Assembly: GCF_025152405.1 (NCBI RefSeq)
Contig: NZ_CP102292.1
Location: 248,001-312,000 of the forward strand
Length of the DNA: 64,000 bases
Reading direction: 5' to 3'
From: [Ruminococcus] lactaris ATCC 29176
Lineage (GTDB): Bacteria; Bacillota; Clostridia; Lachnospirales; Lachnospiraceae
Position numbers and translations under genes: made by a program. Below are positions 16,053 to 25,086 of the stretch, in pieces. Position 1 is the first letter of the stretch; each line of letters opens with the position of its first letter. The notes beneath the pieces are model-generated. The model saw only the letters and a list, made by a program, of their open reading frames with translations. It was not told where the DNA came from and did no database searches.

Positions 16053-17705
16053 TTATTTTGCTGTTGCAATAATTTTTTCGGCATGATCAAGTGCAGCACG
16101 AATATTCGGACAGAAATTTTCTTTGCCAACGAGATCAACAAAGCCGGATTTTACCATAACTTTCATAGGCTGCTCATTTACATGGGAGAAGACGAGGGTA
16201 ATTCCTTTGGATTCGCAGACCTTTGTGAGATTCTGCAATGCATTCAGTGCGGTACTGTCAAGGGCAGGCACGCTTCTCATACGAAGAATGAGGCAGGTTG
16301 TAAAGTCTTTCACTACGATATGTTCAATGGCATCTGCAGCACCGAAGAACAAAGGACCGGTAATCTCATAGACACGGATCTGAAGGGGAAGACGGCGGAG
16401 GTGTTCATCCACATCCGGAGTATCATCATCCACATAAGTCCAACTGTCTACATGAGTTTCTTCACTCATCCGTTTAATGAAAAGCAGGCAGGCAAGCACC
16501 ATGCCGATCTCGATCGCAACAACGAGATCAAATACGACCGTGAGGATAAATGTTGTAAGTAATACAATGATGTCACTTTTTGGAGCGGTACGGATCAGAT
16601 GAACAAAAGTACGCCACTGGCACATATTGTAAGCAACAACAAAGAGGATCGCTGCAATCGTCGGCATTGGGATCATTCCTGCAAATGGCATCAGAACAAC
16701 AAGTACGATGACCAGTGTAATGGAGTGGACGATTCCGGCAATCGGGGTACGTCCTCCGTTTTTGATATTTGCTGCGGTACGTGCGATCGCTCCGGTAGCC
16801 GGGATTCCACCGAAAAGAGCAGAGGCAATATTTCCCGCACCCTGAGCGACGAGTTCCATATCGGAGCGGTGCTTTCCATTAATCATGCCGTCAGCAACTA
16901 CACAGGAGAGCAATGATTCGATTGCGGCAAGTACGGCGATGGTAAATGCATTTGGAAGTGCATCTCCGATCATAGAAAGGCTCATGGTTGGAATATGAAG
17001 AGTGGGCAGGGAGTTGCTGATGGTATAAAGATTACCGATCGTGGCAACCTTTAATGGAAGAAATCTTACCATCAGGATACCAACAATGACTGCCGGGAGT
17101 GAACCGGGAACTTTTTTCAGCACATAAGGAGCGAGGATCAAAATGGCGAGGCTGACTCCACCAACGATCAATGCATCAAGACTGAATGTGAAAAAGTTTT
17201 CAAAGAAAGCCCTTAGTTTTTCTACAGTCTCAATTGGTTTTACTCCGTTGGGGTAAGAAATACCAAAGAAATCTTTTAACTGTCCGATCACGATCGTCAC
17301 TGCAATTCCGGATGTAAATCCGGTTGTGATCGTATATGGAATAAATTTGATCAGACTTCCGAAGTGGCAAAGTCCCATCAGGATCAGAAAAACTCCTGCA
17401 AGGATAGTTGCAATGATCAGTCCGTCCATTCCATTTTTGGCAACGATCCCTGCGACAATGGTTGCAAAAGCAGCTGTTGGTCCCGCAATCTGAACACTGC
17501 TTCCACCAAGGGCTGAGATGACAAATCCGGCAACAATGGCGGTAAAAATACCGGCTTCCGGTCCGACACCGGAGGCGAGTGCAAGTGCAATGGAAAGCGG
17601 AAGTGCTATGATCGCAACAATAATTCCCGCAGTTACGTCTTTGACGAACTGGGAACGATTATAATTTTTCAAAGATGTAAGTAACATTGGTTTTAATTGA
17701 TTCAT
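16053..17705 (-). CDS. SulP/SLC26 family anion transporter with STAS domain
   Basis: This 550-residue protein has a SulP membrane core of about eleven to fourteen helices (residues 20-420; IALPLSIALALASGVGPEAGIFTA, with the PATGAIARTA and NIKNGGRTPIAG loops) and a C-terminal STAS domain (about 440-550; LRMRSVPALDSTALNALQNL). It is of normal family length, unlike the longer paralogue at 6349. The substrate is probably sulfate, bicarbonate or a dicarboxylate, and cannot be told from sequence. The ATG follows GAAGGG. It is transcribed away from glpK, with a divergent gap of about 290 bp between them that should hold both promoters; an extended TGGTATACT box on the minus strand near 17768 is a candidate for this gene. 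Confidence 0.9.
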   Translation of the reverse strand: MNQLKPMLLTSLKNYNRSQFVKDVTAGIIVAIIALPLSIALALASGVGPEAGIFTAIVAGFVISALGGSSVQIAGPTAAFATIVAGIVAKNGMDGLIIATILAGVFLILMGLCHFGSLIKFIPYTITTGFTSGIAVTIVIGQLKDFFGISYPNGVKPIETVEKLRAFFENFFTFSLDALIVGGVSLAILILAPYVLKKVPGSLPAVIVGILMVRFLPLKVATIGNLYTISNSLPTLHIPTMSLSMIGDALPNAFTIAVLAAIESLLSCVVADGMINGKHRSDMELVAQGAGNIASALFGGIPATGAIARTAANIKNGGRTPIAGIVHSITLVIVLVVLMPFAGMIPMPTIAAILFVVAYNMCQWRTFVHLIRTAPKSDIIVLLTTFILTVVFDLVVAIEIGMVLACLLFIKRMSEETHVDSWTYVDDDTPDVDEHLRRLPLQIRVYEITGPLFFGAADAIEHIVVKDFTTCLILRMRSVPALDSTALNALQNLTKVCESKGITLVFSHVNEQPMKVMVKSGFVDLVGKENFCPNIRAALDHAEKIIATAK

Positions 17706-17992
17706 TTGTTTATTCCCTTCTTTAGATTCTCATTCTCAGATAAAAAACCACAGGATAAGAGTATACCATATTCGAATATCGTTGGAAATGTAAGGAAATA
17801 TAAAAAACTGCACTAAATCAGATACAATATGGAAAAAGAAGGAATTGCGAAAGCAGAGGGGATGGTATATATTTTAATAAGACAGGATTGTGGAGGTGTA
17901 TGTGCGGAGCAATCCACAGAAATCATCGTTGCGGATTTTGTCCCAACGTATTCTGATTAAGAATAGAAACTGGCAATGAAGGAGGAGTGGGA

Positions 17993-19492
17993 ATGGGAAG
18001 ATATGTCATGGCACTGGATGCGGGAACAACGAGCAACCGGTGTATCCTTTTTAATAAAAAGGGTGAGATGTGCAGTGTGGCACAGCGAGAATTTACGCAG
18101 TACTTTCCAAAGCCCGGATGGGTCGAGCATGATGCGGATGAGATCTGGGCAACGATGCTCGGTGTGGCAGTAGAGGCAATGACGATGATCGGGGCATCGG
18201 CAAAAGATATCGCAGCGATCGGAATCACGAATCAGAGAGAGACGACGATCGTGTGGGATAAAGAAACCGGTGAGCCGATCCATCCTGCAATCGTATGGCA
18301 GTGCCGGAGGACTTCAGGGTATTGTGATGAGTTAAAGGAAAAAGGTCTCACAGAAGAGTTCAGACGAAAGACCGGACTGGTTATTGATGCCTACTTTTCG
18401 GGAACAAAAGTAAAGTGGCTGCTGGATCATGTACCGGGAGCGAGAGAGCGGGCTGAAAAGGGTGAGCTTCTTTTCGGAACAGTGGAGACATGGCTGATCT
18501 GGAAGTTGACGAAGGGCAGAGTTCATGTTACGGATTATTCCAACGCATCCCGGACGATGTTATTTAATATCAATACACTTCAGTGGGATGATGAGATATT
18601 GAAAGAGTTGGGAATCCCGCTATGTATGCTGCCGGAACCGAAACCGTCGAGTTGTATTTACGGAGAAGCAGATGCGTCGTATTTTGGAGGAGCAATCCCA
18701 ATCGGAGGTGCTGCGGGGGATCAGCAGTCGGCATTGTTCGGTCAGACGTGCTTTCAGGCAGGTGAGGCAAAAAATACATATGGAACGGGCTGCTTTTTAC
18801 TGATGAATACCGGAGAAAGACCGGTTTTTTCTGAAAATGGACTGGTTACGACAATCGCGTGGGGGCTGGATGAAAAAGTTACCTATGCGTTAGAAGGCTC
18901 TATTTTTGTGGCAGGAGCGGCAATTCAATGGCTGCGGGATGAGATGAAGCTGATCGATTCGGCTGCGGATTCAGAAATAATGGCAAAAAAAGTAAAAGAT
19001 ACCAACGGATGTTATGTAGTGCCGGCATTTACGGGACTGGGAGCACCCTACTGGGATCAATATGCGAGAGGAACGATCGTAGGCCTTACAAGAGGTGTCA
19101 ACCGTTATCATATTATTCGGGCAACGCTGGAGTCACTGGCGTATCAGGTCAATGATGTTCTTGTGGCGATGAAAGCAGATTCGGGAATTGAACTTGCAGC
19201 ATTGAAAGTAGACGGTGGTGCGAGTGCAAATGATTTCCTGATGCAGACGCAGGCAGATCTTATTCATGCCCCGGTCAAGCGACCGAAATGTGTCGAGACA
19301 ACAGCAATGGGAGCGGCTTATCTTGCAGGACTTGCGACAGGCTACTGGAGCAGCAGGGAAGAAGTAATAAAGAACTGGGCAATCGACAGGACATTTGAAC
19401 CAATGATCGGAGAAGAGAAACGGAGTGAAATGCTTCGTGGATGGAATAAAGCTGTAAGATATGCTTACGGCTGGGCAAAAGAAGAGGATTAG
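17993..19492 (+). CDS. glpK: Glycerol kinase
   Basis: The 499-residue protein is a full-length FGGY-family kinase. The N-terminus has [15 protein letters not shown] (phosphate loop), then [27 protein letters not shown], and [13 protein letters not shown], and the C-terminal lobe has [20 protein letters not shown]. These mark GlpK, which phosphorylates glycerol to glycerol 3-phosphate. The start is ATG at 17993, six bases after AAGGAGGAG; an upstream in-frame GTG at 17987 lies inside that site. No glpF or glpD is next to it, which is unusual for glpK. The gene ends 32 bp before composite element 2, and with gltA and sulP lies inside the potentially invertible segment. Confidence 0.95.
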   Translation: MGRYVMALDAGTTSNRCILFNKKGEMCSVAQREFTQYFPKPGWVEHDADEIWATMLGVAVEAMTMIGASAKDIAAIGITNQRETTIVWDKETGEPIHPAIVWQCRRTSGYCDELKEKGLTEEFRRKTGLVIDAYFSGTKVKWLLDHVPGARERAEKGELLFGTVETWLIWKLTKGRVHVTDYSNASRTMLFNINTLQWDDEILKELGIPLCMLPEPKPSSCIYGEADASYFGGAIPIGGAAGDQQSALFGQTCFQAGEAKNTYGTGCFLLMNTGERPVFSENGLVTTIAWGLDEKVTYALEGSIFVAGAAIQWLRDEMKLIDSAADSEIMAKKVKDTNGCYVVPAFTGLGAPYWDQYARGTIVGLTRGVNRYHIIRATLESLAYQVNDVLVAMKADSGIELAALKVDGGASANDFLMQTQADLIHAPVKRPKCVETTAMGAAYLAGLATGYWSSREEVIKNWAIDRTFEPMIGEEKRSEMLRGWNKAVRYAYGWAKEED

Positions 19493-19524
19493 GAAATGGG
19501 TGATTTTTGATTACGACAGAGTAG

Positions 19525-19810
19525 AAATTTGTAGTTGTTGGGGGAAAATATCGCGACAGCAGGAAGTGCTTCTGACAGAAGAGCGTCCATATCCACACTT
19601 GTTGTTGCATCGCAGTGCAGAACCCGCTTTACCTCAGCCCGTTGACAACTTGTAACAGGAATGTGGAAACACTCGTGCAGAGGCACTCCTGTTTACGTTC
19701 CTTAACAAGTTGGGCAAAGTGTCTTCGGAACGCTCCCTGTCAATGCACTGCTCACGCAACAACAAGGGCGGATATTAGGCTTTTCAAGTCAGAAAACTTT
19801 CCTCGCATCC
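19525..19810 (-). ncRNA. Arm B2, candidate structured RNA unit
   Basis: Read on the minus strand this is the near-identical partner of arm B1 (14153-14439), with changes such as GGAACG to GGAATG in paired regions and a shorter 5' end. The helices and both core motifs are kept. It lacks the inner terminal repeat seen at the 5' end of B1, so the junction with arm A2 may be the ancestral form. Confidence 0.55.
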
Positions 19811-19830
19811 GGCTTTTTTCTATTCTTTTT

Positions 19831-20139
19831 AAATTTGCATTGTTGAGTGAATACGCTGTGGAGTCAGAAAAAAACTTCTTACTGCGACTGCCAGCGGAAA
19901 GCAGGGTGTTCCTGAGCAGGTGCATTAGCAGGAGCGTTCCGAAGACACTTTGCAGCGTTTGTTAGAGAAAGTAAATCGAGTGCCTTTGCACGAAGATTTC
20001 CACTTTCGAGTTACAAACGGTCAACGGGCTGAGGTAAAGCGGGTCTGCACCGCGAGGGAATATCTCTGCTTTCCGCGTCCGCTTCGCCATAAAGAAGTCT
20101 TTTGCTTTACAAGCGTATCATTCCAACAACTACAAATTT
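19831..20139 (+). ncRNA. Arm A2, candidate structured RNA unit
   Basis: On the plus strand the unit folds with an outer stem CGGAAAGCAG/CTGCTTTCCG. Inside are CGTTTGT (19956) with ACAAACG (20013), GAAAGT (19967) with ACTTTC (20002), and a GTGC/GCAC hairpin. The core motifs GGAGCGTTCCGAAGAC and TCAACGGGCTGAGGTAAAGC flank this long arm. Relative to arm B the paired positions have changed together. Short peptides that could be translated across the unit show no family features. Confidence 0.55.
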
Positions 20140-20927
20140 ACATCCAATAAGATCTTCTCAAGAACATCCTCAACGGAAGATGTCACCGCATCAGCGTGAT
20201 CTGCAACTCCGGGAGCGGCATTAGCCATGGCATAACCTGTGCCGACCAGTTCCAGCATTTCAATATCATTATACTGATCGCCAAAGGCAATACATTCCTC
20301 CGGGGTGATATCGAGAACTTTCAGAAGATGCTTCAGTGCAGCTCCCTTATTTGTACCCGGTGCAATAAAATCAATCCAGATAGTTCCGGAAGTTACGATC
20401 TTAATCTCAGAGCCAAAAATACTCTGAAGATGCTTTAAGTATGCATTCAGGACATCAGGTCCATCGATCATATTGCAGATAGCAATCTTGAGGAACGGAC
20501 CATTGATCTGGCTGAGATCTTCGACAATCTCTGTTTTATTGTGCATAACATTGACAATGTGGTCTACAAATTCGGGATTCCGGTCTTCAATCAGGCAGGT
20601 ATCTTCTCTGGAGACAATGATTTCAAAATGATCAGATTTCTTCACTTCCCGGATGATCCGGTAAGCAAGGTCATCTCTGATCGTTCCGCGGAAAATAAGT
20701 TTGCCCTGATGCATACAGATTGAGCCGTTCTCTCCAATATAAGAAATTTCATCTTTGATCTTATCAAATACGATTCGCTCATTAGTATACTGGCGACCAC
20801 TTGCGGCTACGAAATAAATCCCTTTCTGTGTCAGTGAATGAATCAGGCTGATTGCACGGGGAGTAAGCTCCTGGGTACCATCCTGAAGAAGTGTTCCGTC
20901 AAGGTCACTTGCAATTAATTTGATCAT
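20130..20927 (-). CDS. Cof-type HAD-IIB phosphatase
   Basis: The 265-residue protein has HAD motif I ASDLDGTLLQDGT (nucleophile Asp plus acid/base Asp), motif II VAASGRQY, a C2B cap domain (about 85-190), the motif III lysine in APGTNKGAALKHLL, and motif IV AFGDQYNDIEMLELVG. This is the Cof/YbiV/YidA-like sugar-phosphate phosphatase group, which hydrolyses diverse phosphorylated metabolites in the cytoplasm; the substrate is unknown. The ATG follows TGGAGG. The last codons and TAG stop (GTAAATTTGTAG) come from the terminus of composite element 2, so insertion may have set the present C-terminus. Confidence 0.9.
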   Translation of the reverse strand: MIKLIASDLDGTLLQDGTQELTPRAISLIHSLTQKGIYFVAASGRQYTNERIVFDKIKDEISYIGENGSICMHQGKLIFRGTIRDDLAYRIIREVKKSDHFEIIVSREDTCLIEDRNPEFVDHIVNVMHNKTEIVEDLSQINGPFLKIAICNMIDGPDVLNAYLKHLQSIFGSEIKIVTSGTIWIDFIAPGTNKGAALKHLLKVLDITPEECIAFGDQYNDIEMLELVGTGYAMANAAPGVADHADAVTSSVEDVLEKILLDVNL

Positions 20928-21058
20928 TTATTAAAACCTCCATTTAAAACTGATTCAAGTATACATGAAAATGAGGATTTCGTAAAGAGTGTCAAATTAA
21001 GCAGAATAACAGAAAAAATTTGTATATATCGGAACTTTATGTAACAAAAAAGAAATAC

Positions 21059-21087
21059 TTGTAAATGATTTGTAATGGTTATATAAT
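21059..21087 (+). promoter_or_regulatory. Promoter of glmM
   Basis: TTGTAA (21059-21064), a 17-bp spacer and TATAAT (21082-21087). About 115 bp of leader follows before the glmM start. Confidence 0.7.
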
Positions 21088-21211
21088 GAAAACATCTAAG
21101 GTGTATCTGAAGTATTTCAGAAAAAGATCTGGGGGAATTGCAATCGCAGGTCGCGACAGAAAAAGACCTGAATATACATATTAAAAGAGATTGCAGGAAA
21201 GGAAATGTATT

Positions 21212-22555
21212 ATGGGTAAGTATTTTGGAACAGACGGTTTTCGTGGAGAGGCAAATGTAGTTCTGACGGTTGAGCATGCTTTTAAAGTAGGACGTTATCT
21301 TGGCTGGTATTTCGGGCAGGAGCATAAGGCAAGGATCGTGATCGGCAAGGATACGAGAAGAAGCAGTTATATGTTTGAGTATGCACTGGCAGCAGGACTG
21401 ACGGCTTCAGGAGCAGATGCATATCTTCTTCATGTTACGACAACACCGAGTGTGTCTTACGTGGTAAGAACAGAAGACTTTGATTGTGGGCTTATGATTT
21501 CCGCCAGCCATAACCCGTATTATGATAATGGTATCAAGGCGATCAACAGTGCCGGACATAAGATGGAGGCAGAGGTAGAAGAAAAAATTGAGGCTTATAT
21601 TGATGGCAAAATTGGGGAAGTACCGCTGGCGACAAAAGAAAATATTGGACGTACTGTTGACTATGCAGCAGGAAGAAACCGTTATATCGGACACTTGATT
21701 GCCCTTGCTACACGCTCTTTTAAAGATATGAAGGTAGGACTTGACTGTGCGAATGGAAGTTCTTCCAGTATCGCAAAGAGTGTCTTTGATGCACTTGGAG
21801 CGAAGACTTATGTTATTAATAATGAACCAAATGGTGTGAATATCAATACGAACTGCGGATCGACCCACATCGAAGTACTTCAGGCATTTGTAAAGGAGAA
21901 GAAGCTGGATGTAGGATTTGCCTATGATGGAGATGCAGACAGATGTATCGCTGTAGATGAAAATGGAAATGTTGTAGATGGTGACCGTATTATGTATGTA
22001 TGCGGAAAGTATCTGATGGAGCAGGGACGCCTGGCAGATCATACGATTGTTACAACGATCATGTCCAATCTCGGACTCTATAAAGCATGTGATAAGATCG
22101 GCATGAAGTATGAGCAGACTGCGGTTGGAGATAAGTATGTATATGAGAATATGCTTCAGAATGGATATGTTCTCGGTGGCGAGCAGTCCGGTCATATTAT
22201 TTTCAGCAAGCATGCACGTACCGGTGACGGTATCCTGACTTCTCTGATGGTCATGGAAGCAATCCTTGAAAAGAAGCAGAGTCTTGGAACATTGGCAGAT
22301 GAAGTGAAGATTTTCCCACAGCTTTTGAAAAATGTACGTGTAAAGGATAAAAGGACTGCCTTGGATAATGAAGCAGTACAGAAGGCAATCGAGCAGACTG
22401 CTGAAGAGCTTGGAAGTGACGGACGGATTCTGGTTCGTGAGAGTGGTACAGAACCGGTGATCCGTGTAATGGTCGAAGCCGCATCGGATGAGATCTGTGA
22501 AAAATATGTTGATGGTGTGGTTAAGATCTTTGAACAGGAAGGATTATGTGAATAA
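21212..22555 (+). CDS. glmM: Phosphoglucosamine mutase
   Basis: The 447-residue protein starts with KYFGTDGFRGEAN and carries the phosphoserine active-site loop MISASHNPYYDNGIK (Ser about residue 100), the metal loop FAYDGDADRCIAVDE, the sugar-binding loop GGEQSGHIIF, and the phosphate-binding loop VRESGTEPVIRVMVEA. It converts glucosamine 6-phosphate to glucosamine 1-phosphate for UDP-GlcNAc and peptidoglycan synthesis. The ATG at 21212 is chosen because AGGAAAGGA lies at proper distance; an upstream TTG-started frame (21191) has none. The M20 gene follows after 5 bp and is probably co-transcribed. Confidence 0.95.
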   Translation: MGKYFGTDGFRGEANVVLTVEHAFKVGRYLGWYFGQEHKARIVIGKDTRRSSYMFEYALAAGLTASGADAYLLHVTTTPSVSYVVRTEDFDCGLMISASHNPYYDNGIKAINSAGHKMEAEVEEKIEAYIDGKIGEVPLATKENIGRTVDYAAGRNRYIGHLIALATRSFKDMKVGLDCANGSSSSIAKSVFDALGAKTYVINNEPNGVNINTNCGSTHIEVLQAFVKEKKLDVGFAYDGDADRCIAVDENGNVVDGDRIMYVCGKYLMEQGRLADHTIVTTIMSNLGLYKACDKIGMKYEQTAVGDKYVYENMLQNGYVLGGEQSGHIIFSKHARTGDGILTSLMVMEAILEKKQSLGTLADEVKIFPQLLKNVRVKDKRTALDNEAVQKAIEQTAEELGSDGRILVRESGTEPVIRVMVEAASDEICEKYVDGVVKIFEQEGLCE

Positions 22556-22560
22556 CCGGG

Positions 22561-23838
22561 ATGATGAGAGATAAGCTTAAAGATAAGATGACAGAAGTTT
22601 CAGATTATATTTTTCAGCATCCGGAATTATCGAAGCACGAGGAGCAGTCTTCTCGTGCTTTAGCTGATTTTCTGGAACAGGAAGGATTTACTGTAAAGTG
22701 GGAACTGGCAGGTTTCAGGACCGCTTTTGTAGCTGAGTGGGGATCGGGGCAGCCGATCATTGGTTTCCTTGCGGAGTATGATGCACTTCCGGGGCTTGCA
22801 CAGGAGCCGGTGAGCCGGCATTGTCCAAAAGAAGGTCCGGGACATGGTTGTGGACATAATCTTTTAGGTACGGCGTGTGCCGGTGCGGCAGTGGCACTGA
22901 AGGAACGGATGGAAAGAGAACAGATTTCAGGAACGGTTCGTGTCTATGGCTGCCCTGCGGAAGAAATCGTCATCGGAAAGATCCGTATGAATGAGCAGGG
23001 GGTATTCGATGAGCTGTCTGCTACAGTTACATGGCATCCATTTGACAGAAACCGTGTCAGTTATGATATCTGGCAGGCCCAGGATATTAAAAATTATAAG
23101 TTTTACGGGATAGCGGCACATGCGGCAAGATTTCCTGAAAAAGGAAGAAGTGCTTTGGATGCGGCTGAACTGATGAATGTGGGAGTGAATTATCTGCGGG
23201 AACATGTGGCAGATGATGTAAGAATGCATTATACGTATACAAATACAGATGGTCCGGCAAATATTGTTCCACCTTTTGCCTCAACGAATTATTTTATCCG
23301 CTCATGTCTGTGGAAAAAGACGAAAGATGCGTCGGAGCGTGTGGATAACTGTGCAAAGGGAGCAGCACTGATGACCGGGACGCGAGTGGAGATTGAGCGT
23401 GTCACCTGCAATAAAGAGATGAAGACGAACCGTGTGCTTGCGGAAACCTTTTATGAGGAAATGAAAAAGATCCCGACACCGGTTTATACGGAAGATGAGA
23501 TTGCATTTGCGGCTGAAATATCAAAGGAAGCCGGATTTGAAAATCATGGGGAATATTTCGCCGGCCTTGAACCGCTGGAGGATCAGCCAGTTCCACTGGC
23601 AATCGGAACGGACGTGTCAGATGTGAGCCATACTGTTCCGACGATCATGCTCAGTGCGGCAGCCATGTGTAAAGGAACACCGCTTCACCACTGGGCAACT
23701 ACTGCACAGGTGGGAATGAGTATCGGGCAGAAAGGTATGTTCTATGCGGCTGAATGTATGGCCGAGGGAGCATGGCAGCTTGTGACAAAGCCGGAGATTC
23801 TGAATGCAGCATGGGATGAGTTCCGAAAGACGGAATAG
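22561..23838 (+). CDS. M20-family amidohydrolase, AbgB-like
   Basis: The 425-residue protein belongs to the M20 metallopeptidase/amidohydrolase family. It has the metal ligand pattern PGHGCGHNLLG (His, around residue 98) and the catalytic Glu in CPAEEIVIGK; HAARFPEKGRSALDA lies at the start of the lid domain; a distal His sits in KGTPLHHWATT. The TDVSDVSHTVPTIML stretch is typical of p-aminobenzoyl-glutamate hydrolase subunit B and relatives. It probably cleaves an N-acyl or aminobenzoyl amide; the exact substrate is unknown. The gene begins 5 bp after glmM; two in-frame ATGs (22561, 22564) are possible and the ribosome site is weak, suggesting coupling to glmM translation. Confidence 0.85.
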   Translation: MMRDKLKDKMTEVSDYIFQHPELSKHEEQSSRALADFLEQEGFTVKWELAGFRTAFVAEWGSGQPIIGFLAEYDALPGLAQEPVSRHCPKEGPGHGCGHNLLGTACAGAAVALKERMEREQISGTVRVYGCPAEEIVIGKIRMNEQGVFDELSATVTWHPFDRNRVSYDIWQAQDIKNYKFYGIAAHAARFPEKGRSALDAAELMNVGVNYLREHVADDVRMHYTYTNTDGPANIVPPFASTNYFIRSCLWKKTKDASERVDNCAKGAALMTGTRVEIERVTCNKEMKTNRVLAETFYEEMKKIPTPVYTEDEIAFAAEISKEAGFENHGEYFAGLEPLEDQPVPLAIGTDVSDVSHTVPTIMLSAAAMCKGTPLHHWATTAQVGMSIGQKGMFYAAECMAEGAWQLVTKPEILNAAWDEFRKTE

Positions 23839-23866
23839 AAGATTGAAAAGAAGACTGAAAAGACTG

Positions 23867-23911
23867 AAAAAGCGGATACCTGATCTGTTGAGAACAGGTT
23901 ATCCGCTTTTG
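23867..23911. terminator. Bidirectional intrinsic terminator between M20 gene and ilvE
   Basis: AAAAGCGGATACCTG pairs with CAGGTTATCCGCTTTT with A/T runs on both sides. It serves the two convergent genes. Confidence 0.85.
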
Positions 23912-23938
23912 GGTTATACAGGTAATAAGATGGGGAGA

Positions 23939-24970
23939 TTACTCTACATCTACGACTTTCAGCCATCCTTCAGGAGCTTCGATCTGTCCCATCTGGATGC
24001 CTCTGAGAGTATCATAAAGTTTCTGGGTAACTGGTCCCATTTTCTCCATTCCGCTTGGGAAGCAGATCTCTTCACCGTGGTTTACAACTTTTCCTACAGG
24101 AGAGATTACGGCAGCAGTTCCGCAAAGTCCACATTCTGCGAAATCTTTTACCTCATCAAAGTATACATCTCTCTCTTCTACTTTCAATCCAAGATAATGC
24201 TCTGCCACATACATCAGAGAACGTCTTGTGATAGAAGGAAGAATTGTTGAGGAGTGAGGTGTAACAACTGTACCGTCTTTTGTGACGAACAGGAAGTTAG
24301 CTCCGCCAGTTTCCTCTACTTTAGTTCTCGTAGCAGAATCAAGGTACATATTCTCATCAAATCCATTTGCATGGGCTGTTACGATGGCATGAAGGCTCAT
24401 AGCATAGTTCAGTCCGGCTTTGATATGACCTGTTCCGTGCGGAGCAGCACGGTCAAAATCAGACACGCAGATGGTCAGAGGCTTAACACCGCCTTTGAAA
24501 TAAGGACCAACCGGTGTAGTAAATACACGGAACTGATATTCTTCTGCAGGCTTTACTCCGATAACCGGGCTGATACCGAACATATAAGGTCTGATATAAA
24601 GTGAAGCACCTGATCCGTAAGGCGGTACATAGGCTGCATTGGCCTTTACAGTATCGACAACTGCTTCAACGAATTTATCTTCCGGGAATGCAGGCATCTC
24701 AAGACGCTTTGCAGAATCTGCGAAACGGGATGCATTCAGGTCCGGGCGAAAGATAACAGTACGTCCGTCTTCTGTTGTATAAGCTTTCATTCCTTCGAAA
24801 ACTGTCTGAGCATACTGAAGAACTCCTGCACACTCACTCATCACAATATTAGAATCTTCTGTCAGGGCTCCCTCGTCCCAGCTTCCATTTTTAAAATTTG
24901 CAACAAATCTTTTGTCTGTTGGTACATAAGCGAAACCTAAATTACTCCAGTCAATGTTCTTTTTTTCCAT
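23939..24970 (-). CDS. ilvE: Branched-chain amino acid aminotransferase
   Basis: The 343-residue protein is a class IV PLP aminotransferase. The PLP lysine lies in GTGHIKAGLNYAMSL (about residue 190), followed by SATRTKVEETGGANFLFV and the phosphate-binding HSSTILPSITRRS. Near the N-terminus are YAQTVFEGMKAY and IFRPDLNASRF. It transfers the amino group between glutamate and Val, Leu or Ile, the last step of their synthesis. Monocistronic, with its own promoter (25027-25055) and a shared terminator downstream. The ATG follows GGAGG. Confidence 0.95.
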   Translation of the reverse strand: MEKKNIDWSNLGFAYVPTDKRFVANFKNGSWDEGALTEDSNIVMSECAGVLQYAQTVFEGMKAYTTEDGRTVIFRPDLNASRFADSAKRLEMPAFPEDKFVEAVVDTVKANAAYVPPYGSGASLYIRPYMFGISPVIGVKPAEEYQFRVFTTPVGPYFKGGVKPLTICVSDFDRAAPHGTGHIKAGLNYAMSLHAIVTAHANGFDENMYLDSATRTKVEETGGANFLFVTKDGTVVTPHSSTILPSITRRSLMYVAEHYLGLKVEERDVYFDEVKDFAECGLCGTAAVISPVGKVVNHGEEICFPSGMEKMGPVTQKLYDTLRGIQMGQIEAPEGWLKVVDVE

Positions 24971-25026
24971 TGTATTAAATCCTCCATTCCTCTTGCGGTT
25001 GAAGACCGTAGCGTTTCTATGCCGAT

Positions 25027-25055
25027 ATTATAATACTGTCATTAATAAAAATCAA
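25027..25055 (-). promoter_or_regulatory. Promoter of ilvE
   Basis: On the minus strand TTGATT (25050-25055), a 17-bp spacer and TATAAT (25027-25032). The leader to the ATG is about 50 nt. No T-box or leader peptide is evident. Confidence 0.7.
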
Positions 25056-25086
25056 GAGTACGCTCGGTTTTTTCGGAAGGTTCAAT

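Larger units (their letters stand above)
19525..20139. repeat. Composite palindromic element 2 (arm B2 + arm A2)
   Basis: A 615-bp unit bounded by perfect inverted termini: AAATTTGTAGTTGTTGG at 19525 and its complement ending at 20139. Arms B2 and A2 point outward from a short centre (CATCCGGCTTTTTTCTATTC). It is the reverse complement of composite element 1 minus that copy's central insertion. It fills the space between convergent glpK and the HAD phosphatase gene, and its terminus supplies the latter's TAG stop codon. Confidence 0.88.
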
